From the NCBI RefSeq assembly GCF_900104215.1, contig NZ_FMXO01000002.1:62001-126000 (forward strand): a DNA stretch of 64,000 bases, written 5' to 3'. Of this stretch, positions 7,579 through 16,462 are shown in pieces. A model generated the notes under the pieces. It did no database searches and was not told the DNA's origin. It was given only the letters and a program-made list of their open reading frames with translations. A program made the translations under genes and the position numbers. This DNA comes from Desulfonatronum thiosulfatophilum (lineage in GTDB: Bacteria > Desulfobacterota > Desulfovibrionia > Desulfovibrionales > Desulfonatronaceae). Position 1 is the stretch's first letter, and every line of letters begins with the position of its first letter.

Positions 7579-9288
7579 TCAAAGATGATGCAATGGAGCG
7601 CCCGCCGGCAACAATTCACCCTGGTCCAATCGGTGGACCACGTCCATGTATTCCAGTCCGGCCGGTCTGTGGGTGATCAGCAGTACGGTGCGTCCCCGCA
7701 TCACCGGCTCCAGGGCTTGCCAGAACGCGGATTCCGTGGCCGCGTCCAGGCCTTCCGTGGGCTCGTCCAGGATCAGGATGGGCGCATCCTTGAGCAGGGC
7801 CCGGGCCACGCTCAACCGCCGGGCCTGGCCGCCGGAAAGCCGGGCGCCGAACTGCCCGACCTGGCTCTGCAAACCTTCCGGCAGCGAAACGATGAATTCC
7901 TCCAGGCGGGCCGTGCGGGCTGCTTCCAGCAGCTGGGCGTCCGAGGCTCGGGGATTGCCCAGGCGCAGATTGTCGGCAATGCTCGCATTGAACAGAAAGA
8001 CGTGCTGGGAAACCACGGCCATTCTGGCCCGGACATCCTCTCCGGCACAGGTGCGCAGTTCCCGTCCACCCAGAAAAATTTCGCCCTGATCGTATTCCCA
8101 GAATCGCAGCAGGATTTGCTGCAGGGTCGTCTTGCCCGAGCCCGCGGCTCCGACAATGCCCGCTCTGCGGCCCTGGGGCAGACGTAAATGGACGTTTCGC
8201 AGCACTGTTTCCGTGCGGCCCGGATAGGTGAAGGCCAGGTTCCGGATTTCCAGATCGCTTTCCCGGCCCATGATTGCCGGATCAACCGGCTCGCGCACCG
8301 GGGGCCGGGCTTCGGTAATGTCCAGTATTCTTGCCGCCGCGACGCGGATCTGGCCCCACATCCGCCAGGCGCCCGGCAACGGCTGGATCGCCTCGAAGCT
8401 GACCAGGGCCAGCACCGCCAGCATGGGCAGGGAGGCCGGCGACCATGCGCCGTCGGCAATCAACGGCATGCCGATCACCAACACCAGCCACATGGCCAAT
8501 CCCGACGCCAAGCCCACCGCACCCTGAGCGAAACTCTCCAGCCGGGCGGAGCGGCGCTGGTGTCCAATCAGCCGGTCATTCTCCTCCTGGACCAGTGCCC
8601 GGTGACGGGCTTGGCCGCCGTAGACCATCAACTCTTCCATGCCCCGCAACCCGTCAACAACCAGACAACGCATCCGGGACGCGGCTCGGACCTGCCCGGC
8701 TCCGGGTTCATCTCCCAGACGCAGGCAGATCCATGGCAGAAGTGCGCCGGCCGACAGCCACAATCCGGCCACGCCCAGGGCCAGCCCGAGGTCGAAGGCC
8801 AGGAGAAAGACAAACCCGCAGGCCGCCACGCAGATCGCGGCTCCGGCCGGAAGCAGCAGACGCAGGTAGAAGTTGTCCAGCAGGTCGATATCCGCGCGCA
8901 ACCGGCTGAAGAGGTCCGCGCTGTGCATTTTTCCCAGTCCCGCCGGAACCAGGGGCGCGAGACGCTCGAAAAAGCGGACCCGGAGATCGGCCAGCAGGCG
9001 CAGGGTGGCGTCATGGGTCAGCAGCCGCTCGGCATAGCGGCCGATGGTGCGCACGATGGCCAGACTGCGGATGGTCGCCGCGGGCAGAAAGTAGTTGAAC
9101 AGCGTGCCGGAAGCCCCGGCCAACGCCATGGAGGCCAGAAACCAGGCCGCCACGGTTAGCAGGGCCATGTTGGCCAGCACGGTGACCACGGAACAGGCCA
9201 TGCCCAGCAGCAGCCACGGCCATTTTGCGCGGGCCATGGAGAGCAGCATCCGGAATTCCCTGGCATTGCCCGCTCCAGGTCCGTTCAT
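7579..9288 (-). CDS. cydC: ABC exporter subunit CydC (cytochrome bd assembly)
   Basis: A 569-residue half-transporter: six membrane helices then an ATPase with Walker A GAAGSGKT, signature LSGGQARRLSVARA and Walker B ILILDEP. With CydD it forms the glutathione/cysteine exporter, more recently described as a haem exporter, that is needed to mature cytochrome bd. The start is the ATG at 9288, overlapping the cydD stop by 4 bases (ATGA) and preceded by GGAGGG. An 88-residue in-frame upstream extension exists but is low-complexity Gly/Arg and overlaps cydD, so it is rejected. Last gene of the rrf2-cydABDC block, followed by a terminator. Confidence 0.93.
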   Translation of the reverse strand: MNGPGAGNAREFRMLLSMARAKWPWLLLGMACSVVTVLANMALLTVAAWFLASMALAGASGTLFNYFLPAATIRSLAIVRTIGRYAERLLTHDATLRLLADLRVRFFERLAPLVPAGLGKMHSADLFSRLRADIDLLDNFYLRLLLPAGAAICVAACGFVFLLAFDLGLALGVAGLWLSAGALLPWICLRLGDEPGAGQVRAASRMRCLVVDGLRGMEELMVYGGQARHRALVQEENDRLIGHQRRSARLESFAQGAVGLASGLAMWLVLVIGMPLIADGAWSPASLPMLAVLALVSFEAIQPLPGAWRMWGQIRVAAARILDITEARPPVREPVDPAIMGRESDLEIRNLAFTYPGRTETVLRNVHLRLPQGRRAGIVGAAGSGKTTLQQILLRFWEYDQGEIFLGGRELRTCAGEDVRARMAVVSQHVFLFNASIADNLRLGNPRASDAQLLEAARTARLEEFIVSLPEGLQSQVGQFGARLSGGQARRLSVARALLKDAPILILDEPTEGLDAATESAFWQALEPVMRGRTVLLITHRPAGLEYMDVVHRLDQGELLPAGAPLHHL

Positions 9289-10976
9289 GAACTTCCCTCC
9301 AATGTCCCGAGTTCCAGAACCACGTCCGCCAGATTCCGGACCTGCTCGTCGTGCGAGGCCACCACCAGGGTCCGCTCTCCGGCCATGGTACGCAGTGCCG
9401 CCAAAACCGTCGCCTTCCCGCCTTCGTCCAGATGGGCCGTGGGCTCGTCCAGCAGCAGAACCGGCGCCGGCTTGCACAGCGCCCTGTTCAGGGTCAGACG
9501 TTGCCGTTGCCCGCCGGACAGCCCGCCGCCCCCTTCCTCCACAAGGCTCCACCAGCCGTCAGGCAGGGCGGCCAGATCCTCGTCCAGCCCCGTCAAAGTC
9601 GCCATGGCATCCAGTTTTTTCCAGTCATCCGCCGACGGCTCGCCGGAAAGATTCAGGAGGATGTTTTCCCATATGGTTCCCGGCAGGATGAAGGGATTCT
9701 GGGGCATCCAGGACACGTGACGCAGCCAGGCGTCCTGGTCCACTTCGGCCAGGTCCGCATTGTTGACCAGGACCCGGCCGCCGCTTGGCGCAACTGTGCC
9801 CAGCAGGATCCGGAGCAATGTCGTCTTGCCCGCGCCGCTGGGACCGGCCAGAACGGCGAACGACCCGGCCGGGATGCTCCGGCTGACCTGGTGGAGAACC
9901 ATGGGGCCGTCGCCATGGCGAAAGCTGACCGCCTCCAGTTCCAGCCGGACGGACGACCATTCCGGACGAAGCCTGCCGCCTTGCTTCTCCGGACCGGGCT
10001 GCTCCGCCAACAGGGCCAGCAGACCTTCGGCCGCGGCCATGGCGGAAAGCCGGGAATGGTAATGGGTCCCCAGGGACCGCAGGGGCAGGTAAAATTCCGG
10101 GGCCAGGAGCAGAATGAAGAACCCCGTCTGAAAGAGCATTGTTCCGGAAAGCAGCTTGAAGCCGATGATCACGGCCACCACGGCCACGCTGACCGTGGAC
10201 AGAAATTCCAGCACCAGGGCGGAGAGGAAGGCGACGCGCAGCACGGATACCGTGGTTTCCCGGTAGTTGTCGGTGATCCGGGCGATAATCTCCGCTTCCC
10301 GGCGGGTGGCGTTGAACAGCTTCAGTGTGGTCAGGCCCTGGAGACTGTCCAGAAAACGGGCGCTGAGCGAGGCCAGCCGCCGCCATTGGCGCTGGTTGAT
10401 CCGTTCGGCCCGCTTGCCGATGAGAATCATGAACAGGGGAATGAACGGCGCGGTGAACAGCAGGATCAGACCGCTGACCAGGTCCAGGGGAAAAACAAAT
10501 GCCAGCACGGCCAGGGGGATCAGGGCCGCGGCAGCGGCCTGGGGCAGGTATCGGGAATAGTAGGCTTCCAGCCCCTCCGCGCCGTCCGCCACGTAATGAG
10601 CCAGATCACCGCTGGAACGGGCGCGCAGACGATCCGGCCCCAGGGCTTGGAGATGATCGTAGAGCTGCATCCGAATCCGGCTTTTGACCTGGGCCGCGGC
10701 CTGAAAGCCAAGCTGCTCCCCGCCCCAGACCAGACCGGCCCGCAACAGCATCAGGCCGGGCAGTGCAATTATAGGCACGAGCAGATCAGCCAGTCGCCGT
10801 CCCTCAAAAAGAACCTCATGCACCACCCAGGCCAGAATCCCGGCCTGCACGATCAGCACGATCCCGGCGACAAAGCCCAACGAAACCGCGACCAGCAACA
10901 AGCCCTGCACCTGCCGGGCCGCTGCGCGGAGCCATTTTTCCGGGGCTGAGGGAAGTTGCTGGAGCAATTTGGTCAT
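9285..10976 (-). CDS. cydD: ABC exporter subunit CydD (cytochrome bd assembly)
   Basis: A 563-residue half-transporter, the partner of CydC. N-terminal membrane domain with the CydD-type stretch GFVAGIVLIVQAGILAWVV; ATPase with GPSGAGKTT, LSGGQRQRLTLNRAL and VLLLDEPTAHLD. It is separated from cydB by 410 bases that hold a weak hairpin (11319-11343) and a 214-bp dispersed repeat (11047-11260), so it may be expressed partly from its own promoter. Translational coupling with cydC through the ATGA overlap suggests equal production of both subunits. Confidence 0.93.
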   Translation of the reverse strand: MTKLLQQLPSAPEKWLRAAARQVQGLLLVAVSLGFVAGIVLIVQAGILAWVVHEVLFEGRRLADLLVPIIALPGLMLLRAGLVWGGEQLGFQAAAQVKSRIRMQLYDHLQALGPDRLRARSSGDLAHYVADGAEGLEAYYSRYLPQAAAAALIPLAVLAFVFPLDLVSGLILLFTAPFIPLFMILIGKRAERINQRQWRRLASLSARFLDSLQGLTTLKLFNATRREAEIIARITDNYRETTVSVLRVAFLSALVLEFLSTVSVAVVAVIIGFKLLSGTMLFQTGFFILLLAPEFYLPLRSLGTHYHSRLSAMAAAEGLLALLAEQPGPEKQGGRLRPEWSSVRLELEAVSFRHGDGPMVLHQVSRSIPAGSFAVLAGPSGAGKTTLLRILLGTVAPSGGRVLVNNADLAEVDQDAWLRHVSWMPQNPFILPGTIWENILLNLSGEPSADDWKKLDAMATLTGLDEDLAALPDGWWSLVEEGGGGLSGGQRQRLTLNRALCKPAPVLLLDEPTAHLDEGGKATVLAALRTMAGERTLVVASHDEQVRNLADVVLELGTLEGSS

Positions 10977-11046
10977 GGTGGAAGGAGTGAAAAGAGGGGG
11001 TATCCGGTCAATCGGACGTGGCCCTGAATAGGTATGATCACATGAA

Positions 11047-11260
11047 AACCGCCCACTTCGCTCAAGGCGCAGAGGACGCCAAGGAAAACATTTTGGAAAG
11101 CAGGGAAAGAGCTGCTTTCCAAAAGAGTTGCCTCATCCCTGACGGGATGACGAGGTGCATCGCCGCTAGACGGAGAGCCTTTTGGCTTCCGCATCTTTCC
11201 AGCGGAAGACGAAAATCTTTCTTCTTGGCGTCCTCTGCGCCTTAAGCGAAGCGGGCGGTT
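11047..11260 (+). repeat. dispersed 214-bp palindromic repeat, copy B
   Basis: It runs from AACCGCCCACTTCGCTCAAG to the mirrored end CTTAAGCGAAGCGGGCGGTT. Nested inside are GGCGCAGAGGACGCCAAG / CTTGGCGTCCTCTGCGCC, TTTTGGAAAGCAG / CTGCTTTCCAAAA and TCATCCCTGACGGGATGA. The whole could fold into one long branched hairpin. It sits between cydB and cydD inside an otherwise continuous operon. Confidence 0.88.
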
Positions 11261-11318
11261 CAATCTACTAAAAACGACGCTCCAACCGGATGACCGAAAC
11301 GAGTATCGTCCAAGCAAG

Positions 11319-11343
11319 AAGGCGGCCGGCAAACAGCCGCCTT
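11319..11343 (-). terminator. hairpin after cydB, weak terminator
   Basis: AAGGCGGC / GCCGCCTT (11319-11326 and 11336-11343), loop of 9. Leftward it is followed by CTTGCTTGG, not a proper T run, so partial termination or 3' stabilisation of cydAB mRNA is more likely than a full stop. Confidence 0.5.
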
Positions 11344-11387
11344 CCTGTAATGAAGATTCATATCGGCGTCCGCGACAGGTTCAGCCG

Positions 11388-12413
11388 TCAATACGCCTCT
11401 TCGTATTCCAGGTGCTCATCCTTGATCTTGTGCCCGAAGGTCACGTGCAGCCAACTCTGGTAGACGATGACCAGAGGAATGAAGACCAGGGTCACGCCGA
11501 GCATGATTTTCAGGGTCAGGGGGCTGGATGCCGAATTGGCGATGGTCATGCTGTAGGCTGGATCGATGGTGGATGGCAAGAGAGCCGGAAACAACCCCAC
11601 CACGCCGAACAGAGTCACGCTGATAATGGCCACGGCCGATGAAGCCCAGGCCTTGACCATGGATCGCTTGCCCAGGGCCGCGCGGGCCGAGAGCAGGCCG
11701 CCCACGGCCACAAGCAGGATTACGAACAAGACGGGATTGTTGACGTAGTTGACGAACAGGTTCGTGGCAAAGGCGGTCATCACCAGGAACAGAATCACCG
11801 TGAATACCAGGACCATCCACAGCTTCTCGGCCATGGCCGCGGCTCGGTCCGCGATGGGCCCCTCGGCCTTGACGCCCAGCCACAACGCCCCGTGCAACGT
11901 GAACATCAGCACGAAAAGCACGCCCCCAAGCAATCCGTAAGGATTGAGCAGGTTGAGTATCCCGCCTTCGTTCACGCCATCGGCGTTCAAGGGAATTCCC
12001 TGAAAAATGTTTGCAAAGGCCACGCCCAGCAGCAGGGCCGGCAGGAAACTGCCCACGATATGGAATCCGTCAAAGACCCTGCGCCACGCGTCGCTGTCCA
12101 CCTTCCGTCGGAATTCGAAGGAAATCCCGCGCAGAATCAGGGCGAAGAGCAGCAGCATCAGGGCCGTGTACATTCCGCTGAACAAAGCGGCGTAGGTGGC
12201 CGGAAAAGCGGCGAAGGTCACCCCGCCGGCGGTGATCAGCCAGACCTGATTCCCGTCCCAGAACGGTCCGGCCGCATTGTACATGATGCGCCGGTCCCGA
12301 TCATCCCTGGCCAGAAACGGCATCAGGGTTCCCAGGCCGAGATCGTAGCCGTCCAGGGCGAAATACACCGCCCAAAGCACTCCCCACAGGATAAACCAGG
12401 TCGTTTCCAACAT
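11388..12413 (-). CDS. cydB: cytochrome bd oxidase subunit II
   Basis: A 341-residue protein with 8-9 membrane helices and the CydB hallmark near the N terminus (WGVLWAVYFALDGYDLGLG). It supports subunit I in reducing O2 to water with quinol as electron donor. Length fits the short CydB group. It lies 50 bases after cydA with AAAGGAGTGACGATATG as ribosome-binding region. In sulfate reducers this oxidase is regarded as an oxygen-protection enzyme. Confidence 0.95.
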   Translation of the reverse strand: MLETTWFILWGVLWAVYFALDGYDLGLGTLMPFLARDDRDRRIMYNAAGPFWDGNQVWLITAGGVTFAAFPATYAALFSGMYTALMLLLFALILRGISFEFRRKVDSDAWRRVFDGFHIVGSFLPALLLGVAFANIFQGIPLNADGVNEGGILNLLNPYGLLGGVLFVLMFTLHGALWLGVKAEGPIADRAAAMAEKLWMVLVFTVILFLVMTAFATNLFVNYVNNPVLFVILLVAVGGLLSARAALGKRSMVKAWASSAVAIISVTLFGVVGLFPALLPSTIDPAYSMTIANSASSPLTLKIMLGVTLVFIPLVIVYQSWLHVTFGHKIKDEHLEYEEAY

Positions 12414-12464
12414 ATCGTCACTCCTTTCATTGCTGCAATGGAAAGATTCCTGAATCGATTCGGA

Positions 12465-13835
12465 CTAGGCCGGAATCGCATCCGTTCGCAAACCCACGGC
12501 CTCAGCCTGGATGTCGTCGCTCTTGTCTTTCTGCGATTTCGGTCCCTTGCGTCCATGGTACGACAGCAGAAAGACGTTCAGCGCCACCAGGAGAGCGTAG
12601 ATCATGACGAAGAGCGTCAGGGAAAAGGCAACCTGACCGACGGAAATACCTGCTGAAAATGCATCTTCGGTGCGCATCAGGCCGTTCACGATCCATGGCT
12701 GCCGACCCATCTCGGCCACGATCCAGCCCAACTGGATGGCAATGTACGGCAAGGGGATGATCCAGGGCAGAATACGCAGCAGGAGCGGCGAGGATTGCGG
12801 ATCCTTGCGCCGGATCCAAACCCAGGCCGCCAAGGCGGGAAAAAGAAATCCAAGGCCGACCATGGTCCGGAAGGAGATGAACGTCATCATCACGGGCGGA
12901 CGGTCCTCTTTGGGAAAGTCCTTCAGTCCCCGGACCTCGGAGTCGAAGGAGTGATAGGCGAGCATGGACAGGCCGCCGGGAACCGGCAGCAGTTCAACCA
13001 GGTTCCGCTCATTGGCCGGATCGGGAATCGCAAACAGATACTGGGGCGCTCTGGTCATGGTATCCCAGTGCGACTCCATGGCCGCCAGCTTGGCGGGCTG
13101 ATACTTGGCCACTGTTGATCCGTGATGGTGTCCCTGTACCACCAGGGCCAGGGCGAAGACCAGGGTGAAGGGCGCGGCGATCCGGAACGAGCGCTGGAAA
13201 AAATCCACATTGCTTTTCCGGGCGAGGTGCCAGGCCGAAATGCCCAGGACGAAGAATCCGCTGAGCACGTAGGCGGAGAAAATCACATGCAGGAACTGCT
13301 GCCAGGCAAAGGGGTTGGTAACCAAGGCTGCGAAGCTTTCCAGTTCGGCACGATTGCCGTTGATGATGTAACCGGATGGATTCTGCATCCAGCCGTTGGC
13401 CATCAGGATCCAGAAGGCCGAGACGCTGGCGGCCAGGGCCACGAGCCAGATGCTGGCGTTGTGCAATTTCGGGGAGATGCGGTCCCAGCCGAAAACCCAG
13501 ACCGCCAGAAAGGTTGATTCCAGAAAAAAGGCCAAAGTGGCTTCAATGGCCAGCAGCGACCCGAAAATGTCGCCGACGTACGCCGAATAGCGGGACCAGT
13601 TCGTCCCGAACTGGAATTCCAGGGCAATTCCCGTGACCACGCCCAGAGCGAAATTGATCAGAAACAGTTTCCCCCAGAACTTGGCCATCCGTTTGTAAAC
13701 CAGCTCTCCCGTGCGCACCCACTTGAATTCCATGTATGCCACCAGAATGGAAAGCCCGAGAGTCAACGGCACGAAAATGAAGTGTACAAACGTGGTGAAA
13801 GCGAATTGCAAACGAGACAACAAGAGAACGTCCAC
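12465..13835 (-). CDS. cydA: cytochrome bd oxidase subunit I
   Basis: A 456-residue quinol oxidase subunit carrying haems b558, b595 and d. His18 in the N-terminal FVHF motif corresponds to the b595 ligand. GRQPW and the Q-loop segment YQPAKLAAMESHW mark the quinol site. The Q-loop is of the short type (total length 456 versus about 520 in E. coli). It begins 12 bases after the rrf2 stop and has a TAAGGAGG-type ribosome-binding site, so it is co-transcribed with the regulator. Residue equivalents are assigned by motif, not alignment. Confidence 0.96.
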   Translation of the reverse strand: MDVLLLSRLQFAFTTFVHFIFVPLTLGLSILVAYMEFKWVRTGELVYKRMAKFWGKLFLINFALGVVTGIALEFQFGTNWSRYSAYVGDIFGSLLAIEATLAFFLESTFLAVWVFGWDRISPKLHNASIWLVALAASVSAFWILMANGWMQNPSGYIINGNRAELESFAALVTNPFAWQQFLHVIFSAYVLSGFFVLGISAWHLARKSNVDFFQRSFRIAAPFTLVFALALVVQGHHHGSTVAKYQPAKLAAMESHWDTMTRAPQYLFAIPDPANERNLVELLPVPGGLSMLAYHSFDSEVRGLKDFPKEDRPPVMMTFISFRTMVGLGFLFPALAAWVWIRRKDPQSSPLLLRILPWIIPLPYIAIQLGWIVAEMGRQPWIVNGLMRTEDAFSAGISVGQVAFSLTLFVMIYALLVALNVFLLSYHGRKGPKSQKDKSDDIQAEAVGLRTDAIPA

Positions 13836-13847
13836 TGCCTTACCTCC

Positions 13848-14303
13848 TTAAGAATCTGATTGAGAGCCGCTATCTTCTCCACCGTCCAGGGAACGGCGGG
13901 AATTTTCCATGCAAAGCAGATCGGAAAGCGGAACGCTCAGGGTCTCGCGCAACCCTTCCCGGGCTTTTTCCCATACCTGATGCACGCCGCAAAACAGGCT
14001 GCGATGACAACTATCCGGACGAAAAAGACATTCGTTCAGAAATATCTCGCCCTCCACGGCCTCGATGACCTCCAGCAGGGTCACCTCTTCCGCGGACTTG
14101 AGCATGCGGTACCCGCCCCGCGGCCCCTGCACGATCTGGATCAATCCGGCCTTGGCAAGATTCTGGGCGATCTTGGCCAGAAACGATCCGGGGATTTTCA
14201 TGGCTTCGGAAACGTCCTTTTTCAGGACTACGTCCCGTTCCCGCTCCCCGGCCAGGAACAGCATGCACCGGACCGCGTATTCCCCGGCCTTGGTCAGCAT
14301 CAT
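13848..14303 (-). CDS. Rrf2-family transcriptional regulator, likely Fe-S type
   Basis: A 151-residue DNA-binding protein: winged helix at the N terminus (MMLTKAGEYAVRCMLFL, then the recognition segment IPGSFLAKIAQNLAKAGLI and the GPRGGY wing). The three cysteines in C-x6-C-x5-C after NE are the [2Fe-2S]/[4Fe-4S] ligand set seen in IscR/NsrR-like members. The start is the first ATG of ATGATG at 14303, which follows GGAGGTG. It is the first gene of the cyd block, so it probably senses O2, NO or redox state and controls cydABDC and itself. The sensed signal is inference. Confidence 0.88.
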   Translation of the reverse strand: MMLTKAGEYAVRCMLFLAGERERDVVLKKDVSEAMKIPGSFLAKIAQNLAKAGLIQIVQGPRGGYRMLKSAEEVTLLEVIEAVEGEIFLNECLFRPDSCHRSLFCGVHQVWEKAREGLRETLSVPLSDLLCMENSRRSLDGGEDSGSQSDS

Positions 14304-14343
14304 GAATATCACCTCCATACAGGACAAATAGGACTTGTTTTGT

Positions 14344-14372
14344 CTCATATGTGGGCCGCTGATTTCTGTCAA
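14344..14372 (-). promoter_or_regulatory. sigma-70-like promoter of rrf2-cydABDC
   Basis: Read leftward: TTGACA (14367-14372), spacer of exactly 17, TATGAG (14344-14349). Downstream and before the rrf2 start are AGGACAAATAGGAC direct repeats (about 14319-14333), a possible regulator site. The transcript would start about 35 bases before the rrf2 ATG. Confidence 0.68.
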
Positions 14373-14516
14373 GAAGAAGATCATATACAAGTTCAGAGAT
14401 ACCCAGCGGTTCGTTCAGTCTGCCAACAGCCTGACGGGGTTGGAACGGAACAAGGATCGCTAAAGTTTCGTTGGCTCGCTCTGGATGCCCTAAACTCTGG
14501 ATGCCCCAAACGCGTA

Positions 14517-14538
14517 GAGACAAGGCATGCCTTGTCTC
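14517..14538. repeat. 22-bp perfect palindrome
   Basis: GAGACAAGGCA is followed directly by its reverse complement TGCCTTGTCTC. It lies 40 bases past the stop of the ExoD-like gene, next to two direct copies of CTCTGGATGCCC(T/C)AAA (about 14479-14510). There is no T tract, so it is either a weak 3' hairpin or part of a dispersed element. Confidence 0.75.
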
Positions 14539-14577
14539 CCATCCCGCAATGTTGTTTTGATGTCATGCGTTGGAATG

Positions 14578-15162
14578 CTAGAAAATGTACCTCATGATCA
14601 GCACGACGCTGACGCCCGTCCAGAGATAGGCAAACAGGGCGACAAGGCCGTCGCGGGCAACCAGGGCCAGACCGAAGGCGCCCACGGCGACGCCAGCGGC
14701 GGAAGCGGAAAAAGGGACCAGCTCCATGATCGGCATGCCCGCGGCAATGGTCACACAGGAGACGGCGATGGCGTAGGTGCCGACGGAGCGAACCAGAATC
14801 GCAAGACGCGGTTTGAGCAGAAGGTCGATATGTCTCGCCGGCATTTTCATCCAGGACATCGCCTTGTCCAGCCTTTTTCTGGTCACGGAACGCTTCAGCA
14901 GCCAAGCCGGCAACCAGAAATGATCTCTGCCGATGATCATCTGCAGGGCGATCAGAAGCACCATGGTGGCCATGGTTGTCGGCATCCCCGGCACCCCGCT
15001 CAGAGGCGACACCATGAAGAAACCAACCGTGAGCATCAACGGGCCGAAGGATCGGCTGCCCACGGCCTCGATGATGGCGCCGAGGGAAACCCTGTCGTTC
15101 TCCCCCTCGATCTCGGAGATCCTGTCCAGCATCTCTTCAATGTTCTCCAGTTCATGCGCCAT
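14578..15162 (-). CDS. ExoD-family membrane protein
   Basis: A 194-residue protein with the ExoD (PF06055) pattern: an N-terminal helix (LDRISEIEGENDRVSLGAII), the GSRSFGPLML motif with a nearby PLSGVPGMPT loop, a central RKRLDKAMSWM region and about four membrane segments ending IMRYIF. ExoD was named for an effect on exopolysaccharide synthesis in rhizobia; its molecular role is unknown. It is a lone leftward gene about 60 bases after the end of the channel-like gene. Confidence 0.83.
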   Translation of the reverse strand: MAHELENIEEMLDRISEIEGENDRVSLGAIIEAVGSRSFGPLMLTVGFFMVSPLSGVPGMPTTMATMVLLIALQMIIGRDHFWLPAWLLKRSVTRKRLDKAMSWMKMPARHIDLLLKPRLAILVRSVGTYAIAVSCVTIAAGMPIMELVPFSASAAGVAVGAFGLALVARDGLVALFAYLWTGVSVVLIMRYIF

Positions 15163-15223
15163 TATTTCGCCTATTCAACGAATGCCTCCATGCTTCGCTG
15201 AATGAAGATTCACTTTGCATCTT

Positions 15224-16318
15224 TTAGTCACGCTTTGGGAACGTCTCATCCTTTTCGAAAAGCATCAAATCGCCCAGAGCGATGATCCCATGCTCCCACT
15301 GCAAGCGATATGCGTTATATTCTCTCAGTCCCGCTTCCGCATTTTCTCGTACCGGTACGCCCCATTTGTGCATTTGCGTTCTTGCCTTGTGATAATGATC
15401 CGTCCATTGCACTGATTCCGGACTTTTCCGTGGCTCGGGCAATGCTGTTCTTGATTGTTCAGACAGCATCGCCTCGGTAAAATACGAAAGCAAAGACATG
15501 CCGCCGCTCCACATCTCCTCCACCGCGGCCCCCCGGATCTGAGGGGCGAACCGCTTCTCGTCCAGCGTTGTCTTCAAGAGGCTGACCGTATCCAAGGTGA
15601 CGAACAGGATTCGGGGAATGCTGTACTGGGCTTGTGGGAACCGAAAATATTGCAGAATGGGATAAAAATGATGCGATTCCAAAATATTTGACAATTGGAC
15701 GGATATTTCCGCGAATTGCTGCTGTGCGTAGATCAGCTCCTGATCTACGGCCAGACGCGAAACGTACTCTGAAGGATCACCTGAATTCAATGTCTTTCCA
15801 TGCAAAGAAACGGCAAATGTGTTCCGTTGGCGCAACGCATCGAACAGACTCAGAAAATAAGTGATGATCAGTGTGAAAAAGGAGAAACCGATTACGGACT
15901 GAGCGACCATCAGGATGCGGTAGAAGTCGTTCTCCGGAATGATGTTCCCGGTCCCCAGTGTCGAAAATGAATACCCGCTGTAGTACATGGCGGCCATGAA
16001 GTGAGTCGGTGTTCGGCCATTGTCAGAGACAACATTGATTCCCAGTTGCGGCCAGATGATCAGGGCGAACCCAGTGACAAGCAATACGACCCAGAGGAGC
16101 GTCAGGACAACGATGATGGTCGGGCCGCAGAAGGACAGAATCAAGTGTTTACGGCTGGGAACGAAGCCGGCTGTTTTTCTGAACAGGAACCAGACACTTC
16201 GGTTCACGCCAGGTGAGAGCAGTCCGATGCCGCTCCGGGCGTACAGGACTGTCAGGAAGACATCCACCGCGGCGCACAAGACCAGAAGTGCGCCCAGGGT
16301 ATAAATGATCCAATCCAT
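15224..16318 (-). CDS. two-transmembrane potassium-channel-like protein
   Basis: A 364-residue protein with hydrophobic helices near 8-27, 60-85 and 135-160 and a re-entrant pore segment containing STLGTGNI. This resembles the ion-channel family pore (TVGYGD type), but the filter reads TLGTGN, so ion selectivity is uncertain. The remaining 200 residues are soluble and helical, without a recognisable RCK domain. The position next to an ExoD-like gene and near a Trk system gives little functional help. The family call is solid, the substrate is not. Confidence 0.74.
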   Translation of the reverse strand: MDWIIYTLGALLVLCAAVDVFLTVLYARSGIGLLSPGVNRSVWFLFRKTAGFVPSRKHLILSFCGPTIIVVLTLLWVVLLVTGFALIIWPQLGINVVSDNGRTPTHFMAAMYYSGYSFSTLGTGNIIPENDFYRILMVAQSVIGFSFFTLIITYFLSLFDALRQRNTFAVSLHGKTLNSGDPSEYVSRLAVDQELIYAQQQFAEISVQLSNILESHHFYPILQYFRFPQAQYSIPRILFVTLDTVSLLKTTLDEKRFAPQIRGAAVEEMWSGGMSLLSYFTEAMLSEQSRTALPEPRKSPESVQWTDHYHKARTQMHKWGVPVRENAEAGLREYNAYRLQWEHGIIALGDLMLFEKDETFPKRD

Positions 16319-16376
16319 GAAGCGTCCTTCGTCTTATTTGACTGAGTACACTTGATTTTTTCTATTTTCCCTGAAT

Positions 16377-16445
16377 GCGCTACACCGCTGCCGCACCGGG
16401 GTGCGGTGCTCCCAGGTTTTATCCCTTTGATTACCGCTTTTTTTA
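16377..16445. repeat. 60-bp dispersed repeat, copy D1
   Basis: Shares with 39489-39560 the order CGCTGCCGCACCGGGGTGCGG, CTCCCAGG, TTTATCCCTTTGATT, CCGC. The core CCGCACC-GG-GGTGCGG is a hairpin. It lies between the RoxA-like gene and the channel gene; a T8 run follows it on the + strand. Confidence 0.75.
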
Positions 16446-16462
16446 GAGAAATTTCCCCTTAA

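Noticed and set aside
9289-9552. 88-residue N-terminal extension of CydC
   Set aside because: It overlaps cydD, is low-complexity Gly/Arg and lacks a ribosome-binding site; ATG 9288 with GGAGGG and an ATGA overlap is far better.
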